This document shows, piece after piece, positions 35,621-44,700 of a stretch of DNA of 64,000 nucleotides. Every line of letters starts with the position of its first letter. The first letter of the stretch is position 1. This stretch comes from JAKFVC01 sp040386595 (GTDB lineage Bacteria > Planctomycetota > Planctomycetia > Planctomycetales > Planctomycetaceae). The translations under genes were made by a program, and so were the position numbers. A model generated the notes under the pieces. That model worked only from the letters and a program-made list of their open reading frames with translations. It ran no database searches and was not told the origin of the DNA. The DNA lies in contig JAZKFE010000014.1 of assembly GCA_040386595.1 (NCBI GenBank), forward strand, positions 1-64,000. The letters run 5' to 3'.

Positions 35621-37039
35621 TCACACGATAATCCCCAATTCACGGCGCATGACGTAGATCATGACCACACCGTAGGCGGCCAGACCACATGCCATCAACG
35701 TGAATAACGACTCCAGCTTCCAGCCGAGTGTGCTCACGGCGACAGCACCCCCGATCCCGGCAACCAGGAGGCGGGTGCTGCTGGCGAGCAAAGGCTGGAG
35801 CGTTCGACCGCGCCCTTGGGCCGCGAAATACAGAGCCAACCCCAATCCCAGAAAGGGATAAGCCGGGCCGACTCGGACCAGATAGGCCGCACCGATGGAG
35901 ATCACTTCGGGGTCAGTCGTGAACAGCGTCATCCAGGCTTCTGGGAAGAGAGCCACCGTCACGCCGGCCAATCCACAGGCCCCTACTCCGAAGGTCGCTC
36001 CCGCCCAAGTCAGCTGCCGCACGCGGGCGGAATTCCCGGCGCCGTCGCTCGCCGCAACAAGAGGGACGAGCGCCGATCCGACTCCAAAAACGATCGGAAT
36101 GAGCAGGTATTCCAGACGCCCACCCGATCCATAGCCGGCGATGGCGGTCGCCCCAAAGGGAGCAATCAGGCCAGTCAACACGATGAACGTTAAGTTGGTG
36201 AGAATTGTGCTGGCGGCACTGGGGATGGAAATTCGTAGAATCTCGGCCGCATAGCGCCATTGTGGTCGCAGTGCCCCGAGCGACGGACGGGCTGGCGTAT
36301 GCACGCGTGCGAGAGCTCGCCCCAGGACGGCAACCATGACAAAGTTGTAGCCGACAACCGCACCGGCAGCACCCGCGATGCCTAATCCGGGCATCGAACC
36401 TGCCCCATAAATAATTAACGGGGAAACAGACAGAGTAACGACTCCGCCAATGGCTCCTGCGACCGCCGGAAATGTGGCATTGCCCCCCGCGCGGAGAATG
36501 CTTGCCGCGGCATTAAAGACCCAAAAAGGAGCCGCCCCCAGGAACAGAACATTGGAGTATTGCACCGCTGCATCTAACGCGGCTCCTTCTGCCCCTAAGG
36601 CTGAATAAAAAGTATGGCCGCACAGAAGCATGACTGCCGTAAACATCGCTCCCAACACCGCCGCCATGGTTAAAGCCGTTCCGGCTAAGCGTGCGGCATC
36701 ATCGGCCCTTCCGGCCCCGAGTGCTCGGGCAACACCAGAGGCCACCCCACCCCCATACGCCCCCGCGGAAAGCGTGGTCATCAACATGACCAGCGGGAAA
36801 CTTAATGAAACGCCAGCGAGCGCCGCCGAGCCCTGTCGGCCCACAAATGCCGCCTCGCCGGCAGAAATCAACCCTTGTAGCGTCATCAGCGCCACGGTCG
36901 GTGCGGCGAGACGGAGAAGTGTCGAAAAGACAGGACCTTCCAACAGCCGACGAGCCTGTGGAGTGGATAACGCAATCGGAACAGCGGGCTTGTCGCCGCT
37001 GACCATCCCCGTCCGCCGATCGTCTGATAACACGGCCAT
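35621..37039 (-). CDS. MATE family multidrug efflux transporter
   Basis: 472 residues from the ATG at 37039, preceded by AAGGAAG; an ATG at 37072 would add 11 residues. Twelve membrane helices in two bundles, typical of MATE/MOP proteins, which expel cationic drugs using sodium or proton gradients. Visible family stretches: LLRLAAPTVALMTLQGLISAGEAAFVG (first helix), ASGVARALGAGRADDAARLAG, and in the second half SIPSAASTILTNLTF and ATAIAGYGSGGRLEYLLIP. It lies 93 bases downstream of the MarR regulator gene on the same strand. TGTATATGCA occurs upstream of both genes, so the regulator probably controls the pump. Confidence 0.93.
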   Translation of the reverse strand: MAVLSDDRRTGMVSGDKPAVPIALSTPQARRLLEGPVFSTLLRLAAPTVALMTLQGLISAGEAAFVGRQGSAALAGVSLSFPLVMLMTTLSAGAYGGGVASGVARALGAGRADDAARLAGTALTMAAVLGAMFTAVMLLCGHTFYSALGAEGAALDAAVQYSNVLFLGAAPFWVFNAAASILRAGGNATFPAVAGAIGGVVTLSVSPLIIYGAGSMPGLGIAGAAGAVVGYNFVMVAVLGRALARVHTPARPSLGALRPQWRYAAEILRISIPSAASTILTNLTFIVLTGLIAPFGATAIAGYGSGGRLEYLLIPIVFGVGSALVPLVAASDGAGNSARVRQLTWAGATFGVGACGLAGVTVALFPEAWMTLFTTDPEVISIGAAYLVRVGPAYPFLGLGLALYFAAQGRGRTLQPLLASSTRLLVAGIGGAVAVSTLGWKLESLFTLMACGLAAYGVVMIYVMRRELGIIV

Positions 37040-37104
37040 TGAGACTTCCTTATCGGTATTGACCAGAGGCATTCACGAGCCAGCAAACGCCCTGCTGAAT
37101 TACC

Positions 37105-37114
37105 TGTATATGCA
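37105..37114 (-). promoter_or_regulatory. candidate MarR operator upstream of the MATE gene
   Basis: TGTATATGCA, a near-palindrome (TGyATATrCA), 66-75 bases before the MATE start. The identical 10-mer stands at 37583-37592 just before the marR-type gene. Two exact copies at the two expected places suggest an operator. Confidence 0.5.
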
Positions 37115-37132
37115 ACTATTTGAGAAAAAAAA

Positions 37133-37576
37133 CTAAGCGTTGACGGCCGCGTGTGCGACTTCTGGCAGGACAGAGAGCAGATGTTGCCACAAGCCGCCTG
37201 GGAGCTTGACCTTCATGCGTTCTTGAGCCTTCGTCCACGCCGGACGGGCTTCCCGAAACTTGGCGAGACCAGCTTCGGTGATCGAGACCAGCTTCTCCCG
37301 GCGGTCTTTTCCAGGATGAATCGCCACCCAGCCCTGATTGACCAGAGGCCGGATATTGCGCGTGATGGTGGTCTCTTCGATCAGCATTAGCTCGCCCAGG
37401 TCTCCCTGTCGGACCTGCCCTAACTTGCTGAGATACACCAATAGCGAAAACTGAGTTGTCCGCAAACCGAACTTGCGTAATTCATCATCGTAATAGCGAC
37501 TTACGGCGCGTGACGCTTGCCGCAGTGCGTTACACAAACAGGGAGTCCGAGCGGGAACAGGAGTTTCTTGAGCCAT
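37133..37576 (-). CDS. MarR family transcriptional regulator
   Basis: 147 residues from the ATG at 37576; the open frame extends upstream to 37732, but that extension is not MarR-like and crosses the presumed promoter. Winged-helix core: LRTTQFSLLVYLSKLGQVRQGDLGELMLIEETTITRNIRPLVNQGWV (about 39-85), then the wing PGKDRREKLVSITEAGLAKF. A Cys-rich start, TPCLCNALRQASR, could make it redox- or electrophile-sensitive, as in some relatives. MarR proteins usually repress themselves and a neighbouring pump in the absence of ligand. The MATE gene follows on the same strand. Confidence 0.92.
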   Translation of the reverse strand: MAQETPVPARTPCLCNALRQASRAVSRYYDDELRKFGLRTTQFSLLVYLSKLGQVRQGDLGELMLIEETTITRNIRPLVNQGWVAIHPGKDRREKLVSITEAGLAKFREARPAWTKAQERMKVKLPGGLWQHLLSVLPEVAHAAVNA

Positions 37577-37582
37577 GATAGA

Positions 37583-37592
37583 TGTATATGCA
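37583..37592 (-). promoter_or_regulatory. candidate MarR operator upstream of the marR-type gene
   Basis: An exact copy of TGTATATGCA, ending 7 bases before the regulator ATG, where a bound repressor would block translation initiation or early transcription. It pairs with the copy at 37105-37114. Confidence 0.5.
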
Positions 37593-37750
37593 GGAAACGA
37601 ACCGACGTCAAGAGTATTGCGACCGCCCCCATCCAGCACAAGAGACCACCAGCCAGCCACAATTGCCGCTTTGGTCCCCACCAAAGTTGCCGTTGTGGCT
37701 GAGTCTGTGGCTGCGTTCCAGCCTGTGGTCACAGTCTTTATAAGCGTGCC

Positions 37751-38242
37751 TTACCCCTGCAGGTGGGCCTCGAGAAACCACAGGTTCTGGTCTAAACCAC
37801 GAGAAACTTCGGTGAAGATATCGGTCGTGTCGGCATCGCCTATCAGAGCCGCGGAATCGATCGCAGAGCGAGAACTTTTCGCCAGTTGCGCGAATCGCGT
37901 GGCCAACGCCTCGACGTGTTGTAACCCGTCCACGGCCTCCACGGGATACTCGGGCAACCGCGAAGCCCGAGCCGCCATTCGCAGAGTGCCGAGGGCCGTT
38001 CCGCCCAACGCGGTCACTCGCTCGGCAATCAAATCGACATACCCTTCAATCGATTCGGCCAGTGAATCAAACAGCAAATGCAGTTGATAAAAATGAGGCC
38101 CTTTTACGTTCCAATGGGCCTGCTTAGTTTGACTATAGAGATCCGATGTATCTGCCAGGTGCTGATTCAGCAGAGCAATCACTTTTTCGCGAACGTCAGC
38201 GGCCAAGTCATTGCGGGTCGAGAAATTTCTAGGCTGGGTCAT
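37751..38242 (-). CDS. dps: Dps family ferritin-like DNA-protection protein
   Basis: 163 residues from the ATG at 38242, preceded by AAGGAGAG. Dps proteins form 12-mers that oxidise and store iron and shield DNA from peroxide. The intersubunit ferroxidase ligands are recognisable: His in TKQAHWNVKGPHF near residue 41, and Asp and Glu in HLLFDSLAESIEGYVDLIAERV near 57-75. The N-terminus is short and modestly basic, so DNA binding may be weak. It lies just upstream of marR/MATE on the same strand but is separated by 174 bases, so it is probably its own unit. Confidence 0.93.
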   Translation of the reverse strand: MTQPRNFSTRNDLAADVREKVIALLNQHLADTSDLYSQTKQAHWNVKGPHFYQLHLLFDSLAESIEGYVDLIAERVTALGGTALGTLRMAARASRLPEYPVEAVDGLQHVEALATRFAQLAKSSRSAIDSAALIGDADTTDIFTEVSRGLDQNLWFLEAHLQG

Positions 38243-38328
38243 TGGGACTCTCCTTTGAGGCAGCTTTGTCAATGCAGCTGCGAAATCAAATTAACCATGT
38301 GATTGTTCGGTGAGCGCTACGAACGACA

Positions 38329-39513
38329 TTAAGGAGCAGATTTTACCGGCCCCTCGCTAATGAACACATCCTCATGCGGAAACTTTTCGAACAACACCGC
38401 GGGCTTCTTAAAGTTCGTGGCCAGGACGTCCACCGGATTTCCCGCGATCCACTGTGACAGATCAATCGCCGCGTAAGTCCCCGTGTTAAATCCGATCAAC
38501 ACCCGGCACGGCTTATTGCCGATGTTCTCAATGGAATGCCCATACCCTTGCGGGATATAGCCTACATCCCCTTTTTCCAGTGTTTCTGTGCGATAGCGAC
38601 CATGCGATCCGAACATCGTTACGCTGATTGATCCTTCGATCACGTATTGCCATTCGTCAGACGTCGGGTGCCAGTGAAGCTCCCGCAAGGCGCCTGGCTC
38701 CAGATCGAGAATCACTCCGGTCACCGTCGTTGCAATGGGAAATCGGGATGAATCCACGCGCCACTCGCGGCCACCCTTAAAGATTTTATGTGGTGGTTGC
38801 TCTAGAAGTTCATACTTATGAGTGAGGGCCGGCAACTTCCGGCCTTGTAGCGGAGTCGCCGGGGTTTCAGGAGGCACGGCACCTCGAGCGAAATACACTT
38901 CATCCTTGGGAAACCCGTCGAAGGCCGATTCGGGCAGACCAAAGTTTTTAGCCAGCAAGGCCTTGGGGGTGTGACCAATCCAGTCCGAGATACTAAACGT
39001 CCCGAATTCAGAAAAATAACCGTTGTCGAAGATCAAAATAAAATGCGTGGACTCGGTCCCCAGGCACTCCAGCATATGGCCATGGCCACGTGGAAAATAC
39101 CACACATCACCGGGACCGAAGTCGTTTGTCTCGGCGTTGCCTTGAGGATCAATCACCGTGGTGCGAACACGTCCCTCAACGACAAAAGCCCATTCCGCAG
39201 CAGTCGCATGCCAATGCAGTTCTCGCATCGCACCAGGCTCCAGTCGCATCGACACGCCTGCGATCCCTTTCGAGATCGGCAACTGCTTAACAGTCGCTTC
39301 CTTCCCCGAGCTATTGCCGATCACCTTGCCTTCAGACTTCTCTAGTGCAAACTTAAATGTCGGTAGTTCCTTCTCCGCGAGCTCCGGGTCGGGGACATTA
39401 TTCATGAAGCTAGGATCACCAGCTTCGGCGGCTTTGGATGTCCACATTGAAGCAGCAGTAGCGGCGAGCAACGCCGCGCCAGTCAAGAAATTTCTGCGAT
39501 CGGAATCCGACAT
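38329..39513 (-). CDS. Tat-exported bicupin, oxalate decarboxylase family
   Basis: 394 residues from the ATG at 39513, which follows CAGGAG; the frame is open to 39636 but the extra part lacks coding character. A Tat signal (DRRNFLTGAALLAATAASMW) opens the protein. Two cupin domains each keep the metal-binding pattern: RELHWHATAAEW with FPRGHGHMLE (about 125-190), and RELHWHPTSDEW with IPQGYGHSIE (about 300-365). Bicupins of this type bind manganese in both sites and convert oxalate to formate and CO2, or act as oxalate oxidases. The active-site lid that decides between these cannot be read with confidence. It is a single gene. Confidence 0.9.
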   Translation of the reverse strand: MSDSDRRNFLTGAALLAATAASMWTSKAAEAGDPSFMNNVPDPELAEKELPTFKFALEKSEGKVIGNSSGKEATVKQLPISKGIAGVSMRLEPGAMRELHWHATAAEWAFVVEGRVRTTVIDPQGNAETNDFGPGDVWYFPRGHGHMLECLGTESTHFILIFDNGYFSEFGTFSISDWIGHTPKALLAKNFGLPESAFDGFPKDEVYFARGAVPPETPATPLQGRKLPALTHKYELLEQPPHKIFKGGREWRVDSSRFPIATTVTGVILDLEPGALRELHWHPTSDEWQYVIEGSISVTMFGSHGRYRTETLEKGDVGYIPQGYGHSIENIGNKPCRVLIGFNTGTYAAIDLSQWIAGNPVDVLATNFKKPAVLFEKFPHEDVFISEGPVKSAP

Positions 39514-39989
39514 CTGAATCTCCTGAAGAACTTGTTTTGAGGGGCCAAATAGCCAACATCGCTCGGTCGGAAAAGCAAACTGTATGCCACGCGTGCCTGA
39601 TGAAAAGGATGTAAATTTCAACTGGCGAAAGGGCAATTCGGCGGATTATCGGCGTCGAGAGCGTTCGAAACCGGGTAACGGAATTGCCCAATGGGCTAGA
39701 AAACAGCCAGATTCAGAAACCGAATCTGGAGCAACGACATCCATCAACCGACACAACGTCTGCAGGGCAAGACGCGAAAATAAAAATCGCACCAACCAGT
39801 TGTGTGTTACCGAGTCAGCTAAAGACCCGAGTTCCTTAGAGTCTCGGGCCAGATACTCACGTTTCATTTCGTGCATCACGATGCGAATTCGCCACAGGCG
39901 CACGCCCCCCCCCGGACGGTTGTCGGCACCGGGTGTTAAGCATGCCGCTACCGGCTGACGTGATCGTCACATCGTGATCTGCCCCAACT
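39514..39989. other. intergenic region
   Basis: 476 bases between the bicupin start and the sigma-54 activator stop. It includes a run of nine or more C near 39905. Short open frames on both strands have no ribosome binding site or family signature; none is supported. Confidence 0.3.
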
Positions 39990-41474
39990 TCAAACTTGGT
40001 CGTCTTCAGATTCAATGGTTTGTTTCACATGGAGCCCCAGATCGCGGAGCTTGATTCGCAACGTTTGCCTGGCAATCCCTAACAACCGAGTGGCGTGATG
40101 TTGATTGCCGCCGGTGAACTCCAAAACTAGCGTCAGCAGGAGGCGATCGACTTCTCGATGAGTTTCCGCGTACAGGTCATTGGAATCGGGATTCAGCCGC
40201 CCCCGGATAAACGCCGTCAAATCGAAATTTTCCGTGACGGCCGGAGCTTCGGCCGCCGGAAGCGGACTGAGATCGTGCGGCGCAACCTGCACCTCGCCGA
40301 CTCCAGGCGACAGCAGATCGGGCAGGAACGCCGGAATCAGTACGGGACCTCGGGTCTGCAGCAATGCCTGCTTCAAAATGCTCTGCAGCTCACGGATGTT
40401 GCCGGGCCAGGAATAGTCTCGCAAGAGCTCCATGGCTTCGGGTGCCACCTCACGCACATCCCGCTTCAACTCGACATTAAATCGCCGCACGTAGTGTCGT
40501 ACCAGCATCTCCAGGTCTTCGCCCCGCTCACGCAAGGCCGGGAGGTGAATCGTGAAAACCCCTAGCCGGTAATACAGATCGGCGCGAAACGTTCCCGTGG
40601 TCGAACGGGCTTTTAGGTCGCGATGGGTCGCGGCAATCACCCGCACATCAGTCTGTACGGTCTCATTGCCACCCACACGCTCAAACGTTTGATCCTGCAG
40701 GACTCGCAGGATCTTGGATTGCAAAGCGAGGGGCATATCCCCGATTTCATCGAGAAAGAGCGTCCCGCCATTCACTTGCTCGAACTTCCCGATCCGCTTG
40801 CGGTCGGCCCCGGTAAAGGCCCCTTTTTCATGCCCGAAGAGCTCACTCTCCAGCAGGTTTTCAGGAATGGCAGCACAATTCAGGGCCAGGAAGGGAGCCT
40901 TCGAGCGATGGCTATGCTGATAAATGGCCCGCGCGACCAGTTCTTTCCCTGTACCACTTTCCCCCGTAATTAAGACAGGAACATCCTGGCTGGCGACACG
41001 GCCAATGGCCTTATAGATTTCGCGCATGGCGGGGCAGCTGCCCACGATCGCCCCTTCGACGTCGCTATCGGGAGCGGTCTCCGCCACCACGGCAGGCTCG
41101 CACATCCGCCGAGCCACCTCCAACGCCTCGCCCACGACTCGTCGCAACTGATTCAGGTCCAAGGGCTTAAATAAATAGTCATAGGCCCCCTGCTTCATGG
41201 CTTCAATCGCCGCATCAGCCCCTTTGGCCGTCGTGACGAAGATCACCGGAATGCGGGCATCAATGCGACGAATCTGTTGATAGACATCCAATCCCGACTG
41301 GTCGGGCAGTCGCAAATCTAACAGAATGACATCCACTTGCCCCGCACTCACGCGAGATAGTCCGGCGGCACCGGTCGCCGCCACATCGACGTTGTACCGC
41401 GGGGCGGGAAACGCCTGCCGGACCTGCTCGGGAATGAGAACTGGGTCGTCGTCAATCAGCAGCAATTGAACCAT
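39990..41474 (-). CDS. NtrC-type response regulator (receiver, sigma-54 AAA+, Fis HTH)
   Basis: 494 residues from the ATG at 41474 (product starts MVQLLLIDDDPVL). The receiver (1-120) has Asp in VDVILLDLRLPDQSG near residue 54 and Lys in YLFKPLDLNQL. The AAA+ domain (about 150-375) holds Walker A GESGTGKE, the sigma-54 contact loop GHEKGAFTGADRKR, and Walker B GGTLFLDEIGDM. A Fis-type HTH closes it (GGNQHHATRLLGIARQTLRIKLRDLG). It activates transcription by sigma-54 polymerase from distant enhancers when phosphorylated. It is divergent from the hybrid kinase at 41704, 229 bases apart, its probable partner. A sigma-54-like promoter faces the kinase gene. Confidence 0.93.
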   Translation of the reverse strand: MVQLLLIDDDPVLIPEQVRQAFPAPRYNVDVAATGAAGLSRVSAGQVDVILLDLRLPDQSGLDVYQQIRRIDARIPVIFVTTAKGADAAIEAMKQGAYDYLFKPLDLNQLRRVVGEALEVARRMCEPAVVAETAPDSDVEGAIVGSCPAMREIYKAIGRVASQDVPVLITGESGTGKELVARAIYQHSHRSKAPFLALNCAAIPENLLESELFGHEKGAFTGADRKRIGKFEQVNGGTLFLDEIGDMPLALQSKILRVLQDQTFERVGGNETVQTDVRVIAATHRDLKARSTTGTFRADLYYRLGVFTIHLPALRERGEDLEMLVRHYVRRFNVELKRDVREVAPEAMELLRDYSWPGNIRELQSILKQALLQTRGPVLIPAFLPDLLSPGVGEVQVAPHDLSPLPAAEAPAVTENFDLTAFIRGRLNPDSNDLYAETHREVDRLLLTLVLEFTGGNQHHATRLLGIARQTLRIKLRDLGLHVKQTIESEDDQV

Positions 41475-41610
41475 AGTCGGTGAACGATCACGTGAGCAGG
41501 GCCTGCAGGAAGGTCCGTCACATTTTCGACCTCTGTGCACGACTTGTCCAGCCTTGTTGTCCAGTCTTTTCGCTTACCAACCGAGTTATTCTGAAACTGC
41601 ATGGCGCATT

Positions 41611-41626
41611 TGGCATCCCATTCGCA
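41611..41626 (+). promoter_or_regulatory. candidate sigma-54 (-24/-12) promoter of the hybrid kinase gene
   Basis: TGGCATCCCATTCGCA matches the consensus TGGCACG-N4-TTGCA at 9 of 12 fixed positions, with the invariant GG and GC correctly spaced. It lies 78 bases before the GTG start. Small palindromes TCACGTGA (41488-41495) and CCTGCAGG (41502-41509), about 100-140 bases upstream, could be activator sites. Confidence 0.5.
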
Positions 41627-41703
41627 GTAGGAGCTAAGCAAGACGACTTGACTCAGCGGAACTCCTCATTGCCTCGATCGCGATCATCGGGGGTGATGGT
41701 GCA

Positions 41704-44700
41704 GTGAAGCGGGACTGGATCACAAGGTTCGGAATGCACGACAGATCAAGCTCGCGATTCTACGTTTATGGAATCCCGTTACTGGTAACGGCGATTGCGC
41801 TCTTGTTGCGCTGGCAACTTCATCCCCTACTGGGTCAACGAGCACTCTATAGTACGTTCTTTCCTTCCGTGTTGATTGCCGCACACCTAGGAGGTCTGCG
41901 GGCCGGGTTGCTGGTTACGTTATTCAGCGCGATCGCCGCCAACCTGTTTTTGGTGGAGCCGTTCTTCGTCCTTCGACCTAAGGGAACAGGTGATACCGTC
42001 GCCTTAGTGCTGTTTGGATCGACCGGTGTATTCATCAGCATGCTTAGCGATTCACTACAGCGCGCTCAGCTCCGTATCCTGGCGGAAGAACGCCGTCAAG
42101 CCGCCGAAAAAGTCCGCCGCGCGGAAGAGCATTTCCGGTACTTAGTGCAGAATTCGTCTGACATCATCAACTTTTTTGACGCTGAAGGGACGATCCTCTA
42201 TCAAACTCCCGCGACGGAACGGTTACTGGGGCACCACCCTAAAGATCGCATCGGCAAAAACGTCTTCCTCAACTCAATTGTCCATCCGGATGATGTTCGT
42301 CACAAACGAGCGTTTTTCGACACCATTCTGAGCCACCCGGCAGTCCCCGTCACGGCCGAGTTCCGCTTGCGGCACGTCGATGGTTCCTGGCGACACTTTG
42401 AAGCCATCGGCCAGAATCTTCTGGATGAACCCTGTGTCGAAGGGATCGTGGCCAACTACCGTGATATCACGGAACGCAAGCGGGCCGAACAAGCATTGCG
42501 CGATAGCGAGACGCGATTTCGGACATTTGCGGAACATGCCAGCGATGCCTTTTTCTTGTTGAACGATCAGAACATTGTCATCGACATTAATCATCAGGCG
42601 GCCGAAAGTTTGGGCTACACGCGAGATGAATTAGTGGGGATGAGCCCACTATCGTTTGATCCGGACATGACTCCTCACAAGATTGAGGAACTCGGACGGA
42701 AGCTGGATGCTGGCGAGACCATCATATTTGACTCGCGGCACCAACGGAAAGATGGCACGACCTTCCCGGTGGAGGCTCGAGGTCGCCCCTGGCGGCAAGA
42801 AGGCAGGCGCGTCACGATGTTTCTCGTACGCGATATGACCGCGAGAAAGATGGCAGAAGACGCTCTGCGGGAAAGCGAAGCACGCTTCCGCGGAACGTTC
42901 GAGAACGCGGCGGTGGGAATCGTCCACGCCAGCCTCGAAGGTCGGTACCTGCATGCCAATCAGAAGTACTGCGAAATCGTCGGTTATAGCCGTGAAGAGT
43001 TGTTGGGGATGTCCTTACAAGATCTCACTTATGTGGATGACTTGCCGGAAACCCTCAGAAAGTTTGTTCCTCTGACCCGCGGAGATTTGCCTAGTTACTT
43101 CGAAGAAAAACGCATCATCCGCCGGGATGGTACCCTGGTCTGGATTAACTTGTCGGTCTCGTTGCAGCGCGACGCGGCCGGACATCCTATCCACTCGATC
43201 GCCGTGGTGCAGGACATCTCCGAGCGTAAGCGACTCGAGGCAGAACTGCGGCAAGCCAATAACCGGCTGGAGCTAGGGGTCCTCGGCTCGAACATTGCGA
43301 TCTGGGACCTGGATCTCCCCGATGGCACTTTTGAAAACGGCCGGCTGTACGCGGTCAATCTCTGGGAACCGCTCGGGTATGACAACGACCTCGAAACGGA
43401 TCATGTGATTCGTTTCGATATGTGGCACCCCGACGATCGCGAACGGGTCAAACAAGCGGTCCGGGCCTTTTTTAAAGGCGAGACCAAGGAGTTTAGCGTC
43501 GAATTTCGCATCCGGCACCACAATGGCGCCTATCAATGGCGGCTGCACCGCGGCGTTCTGCTCCGCAACGTGTCGGGCCGCCCCACTCGTTTCATTGGAA
43601 GTAGCGTCGACATTACTGATCTCAAACAGATGGAAGAAGAACTCCGCGAGGCGAAGGAAACCGCCGAAGCCGCGAACCGAGCCAAAGATGAGTTCCTGGC
43701 GAACGTCAGTCATGAGATCCGCACTCCCATGAACGCGATCATCGGCATGACGGAGTTGGCTCTCGACACACCCCTCAGCGACAACCAGCGGCAATGTCTA
43801 AAAACCGTGAAGTCAGCGGCCGACAACCTCCTGGGGATTATTAATGACCTGCTCGACTTCTCGAAGATTGAAGCCGGCAAGTTGGAATTAGATATCGGCG
43901 ATTTCTCACTGCAGTCGGCGATCGGTGAGACGCTCCGCGCGCTAGCCGTACGAGCCCACATGAAGGGGCTGGAACTTGTCTGTAACGTGCAAGCCGACGT
44001 CCCCGACGCATTGATCGGCGACGCGGGCCGTCTACGGCAAATCTTGCTGAATCTGGTCGGCAACGCGGTCAAATTTACGGAACGCGGCGAAGTCGTTGTG
44101 GGAGTCGAAACCGTCGATGACGCCACCGCTGGGGACGATGTGACCTTGCGTTTCACCGTCAACGACACGGGAATCGGCATTCCCATCGACAAACAGGAAA
44201 CGATCTTTAGAGCCTTCGAACAAGAGGACACCTCAACTACGCGACGGTACGGTGGCACGGGACTGGGACTCACAATCGCCACCCAGCTCGTCGCACTGAT
44301 GGGCGGCAAAATCACCGTCAGCAGCGATCCCGGCCGGGGCAGTACCTTCAGCTTCACCGCGCGCTTTGCACTGCAATCACCTTCAGAACCGCACATGCTC
44401 GCCCCATCACCCGAGTTGCTCCAAAAACTGCGAGTCCTGGTCGTGGACGACAACGCGACCAACCGCCGCATCCTGGAGAGCTGGCTGCGGAATTGGCAAA
44501 TGGAACCTGTCGCAACCGGTGATGCCGTCACCGCGATGGATGCCTTGTGGCACGGGGTCAGCCTGGGTCGCCCGTATTCCTTAGTATTACTTGACGGACG
44601 TATGCCCGACGCCGACGGGCTCACCCTGGCCGCCAAGATCCGAGAACGTAATGAATTGTCTGCCGCAAGAATCATTCTGTTGACATCCGGAGACCGTCCC

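Noticed and set aside
37575..38087. Plus-strand open frame of 170 codons
   Set aside because: Antisense to dps and across the marR promoter region; Ser/Arg-rich shadow translation.
41602..41615. TGGCGCATTTGGC as a sigma-54 promoter
   Set aside because: The distance between GG and GC is two bases too short; the overlapping site at 41611-41626 has correct spacing.
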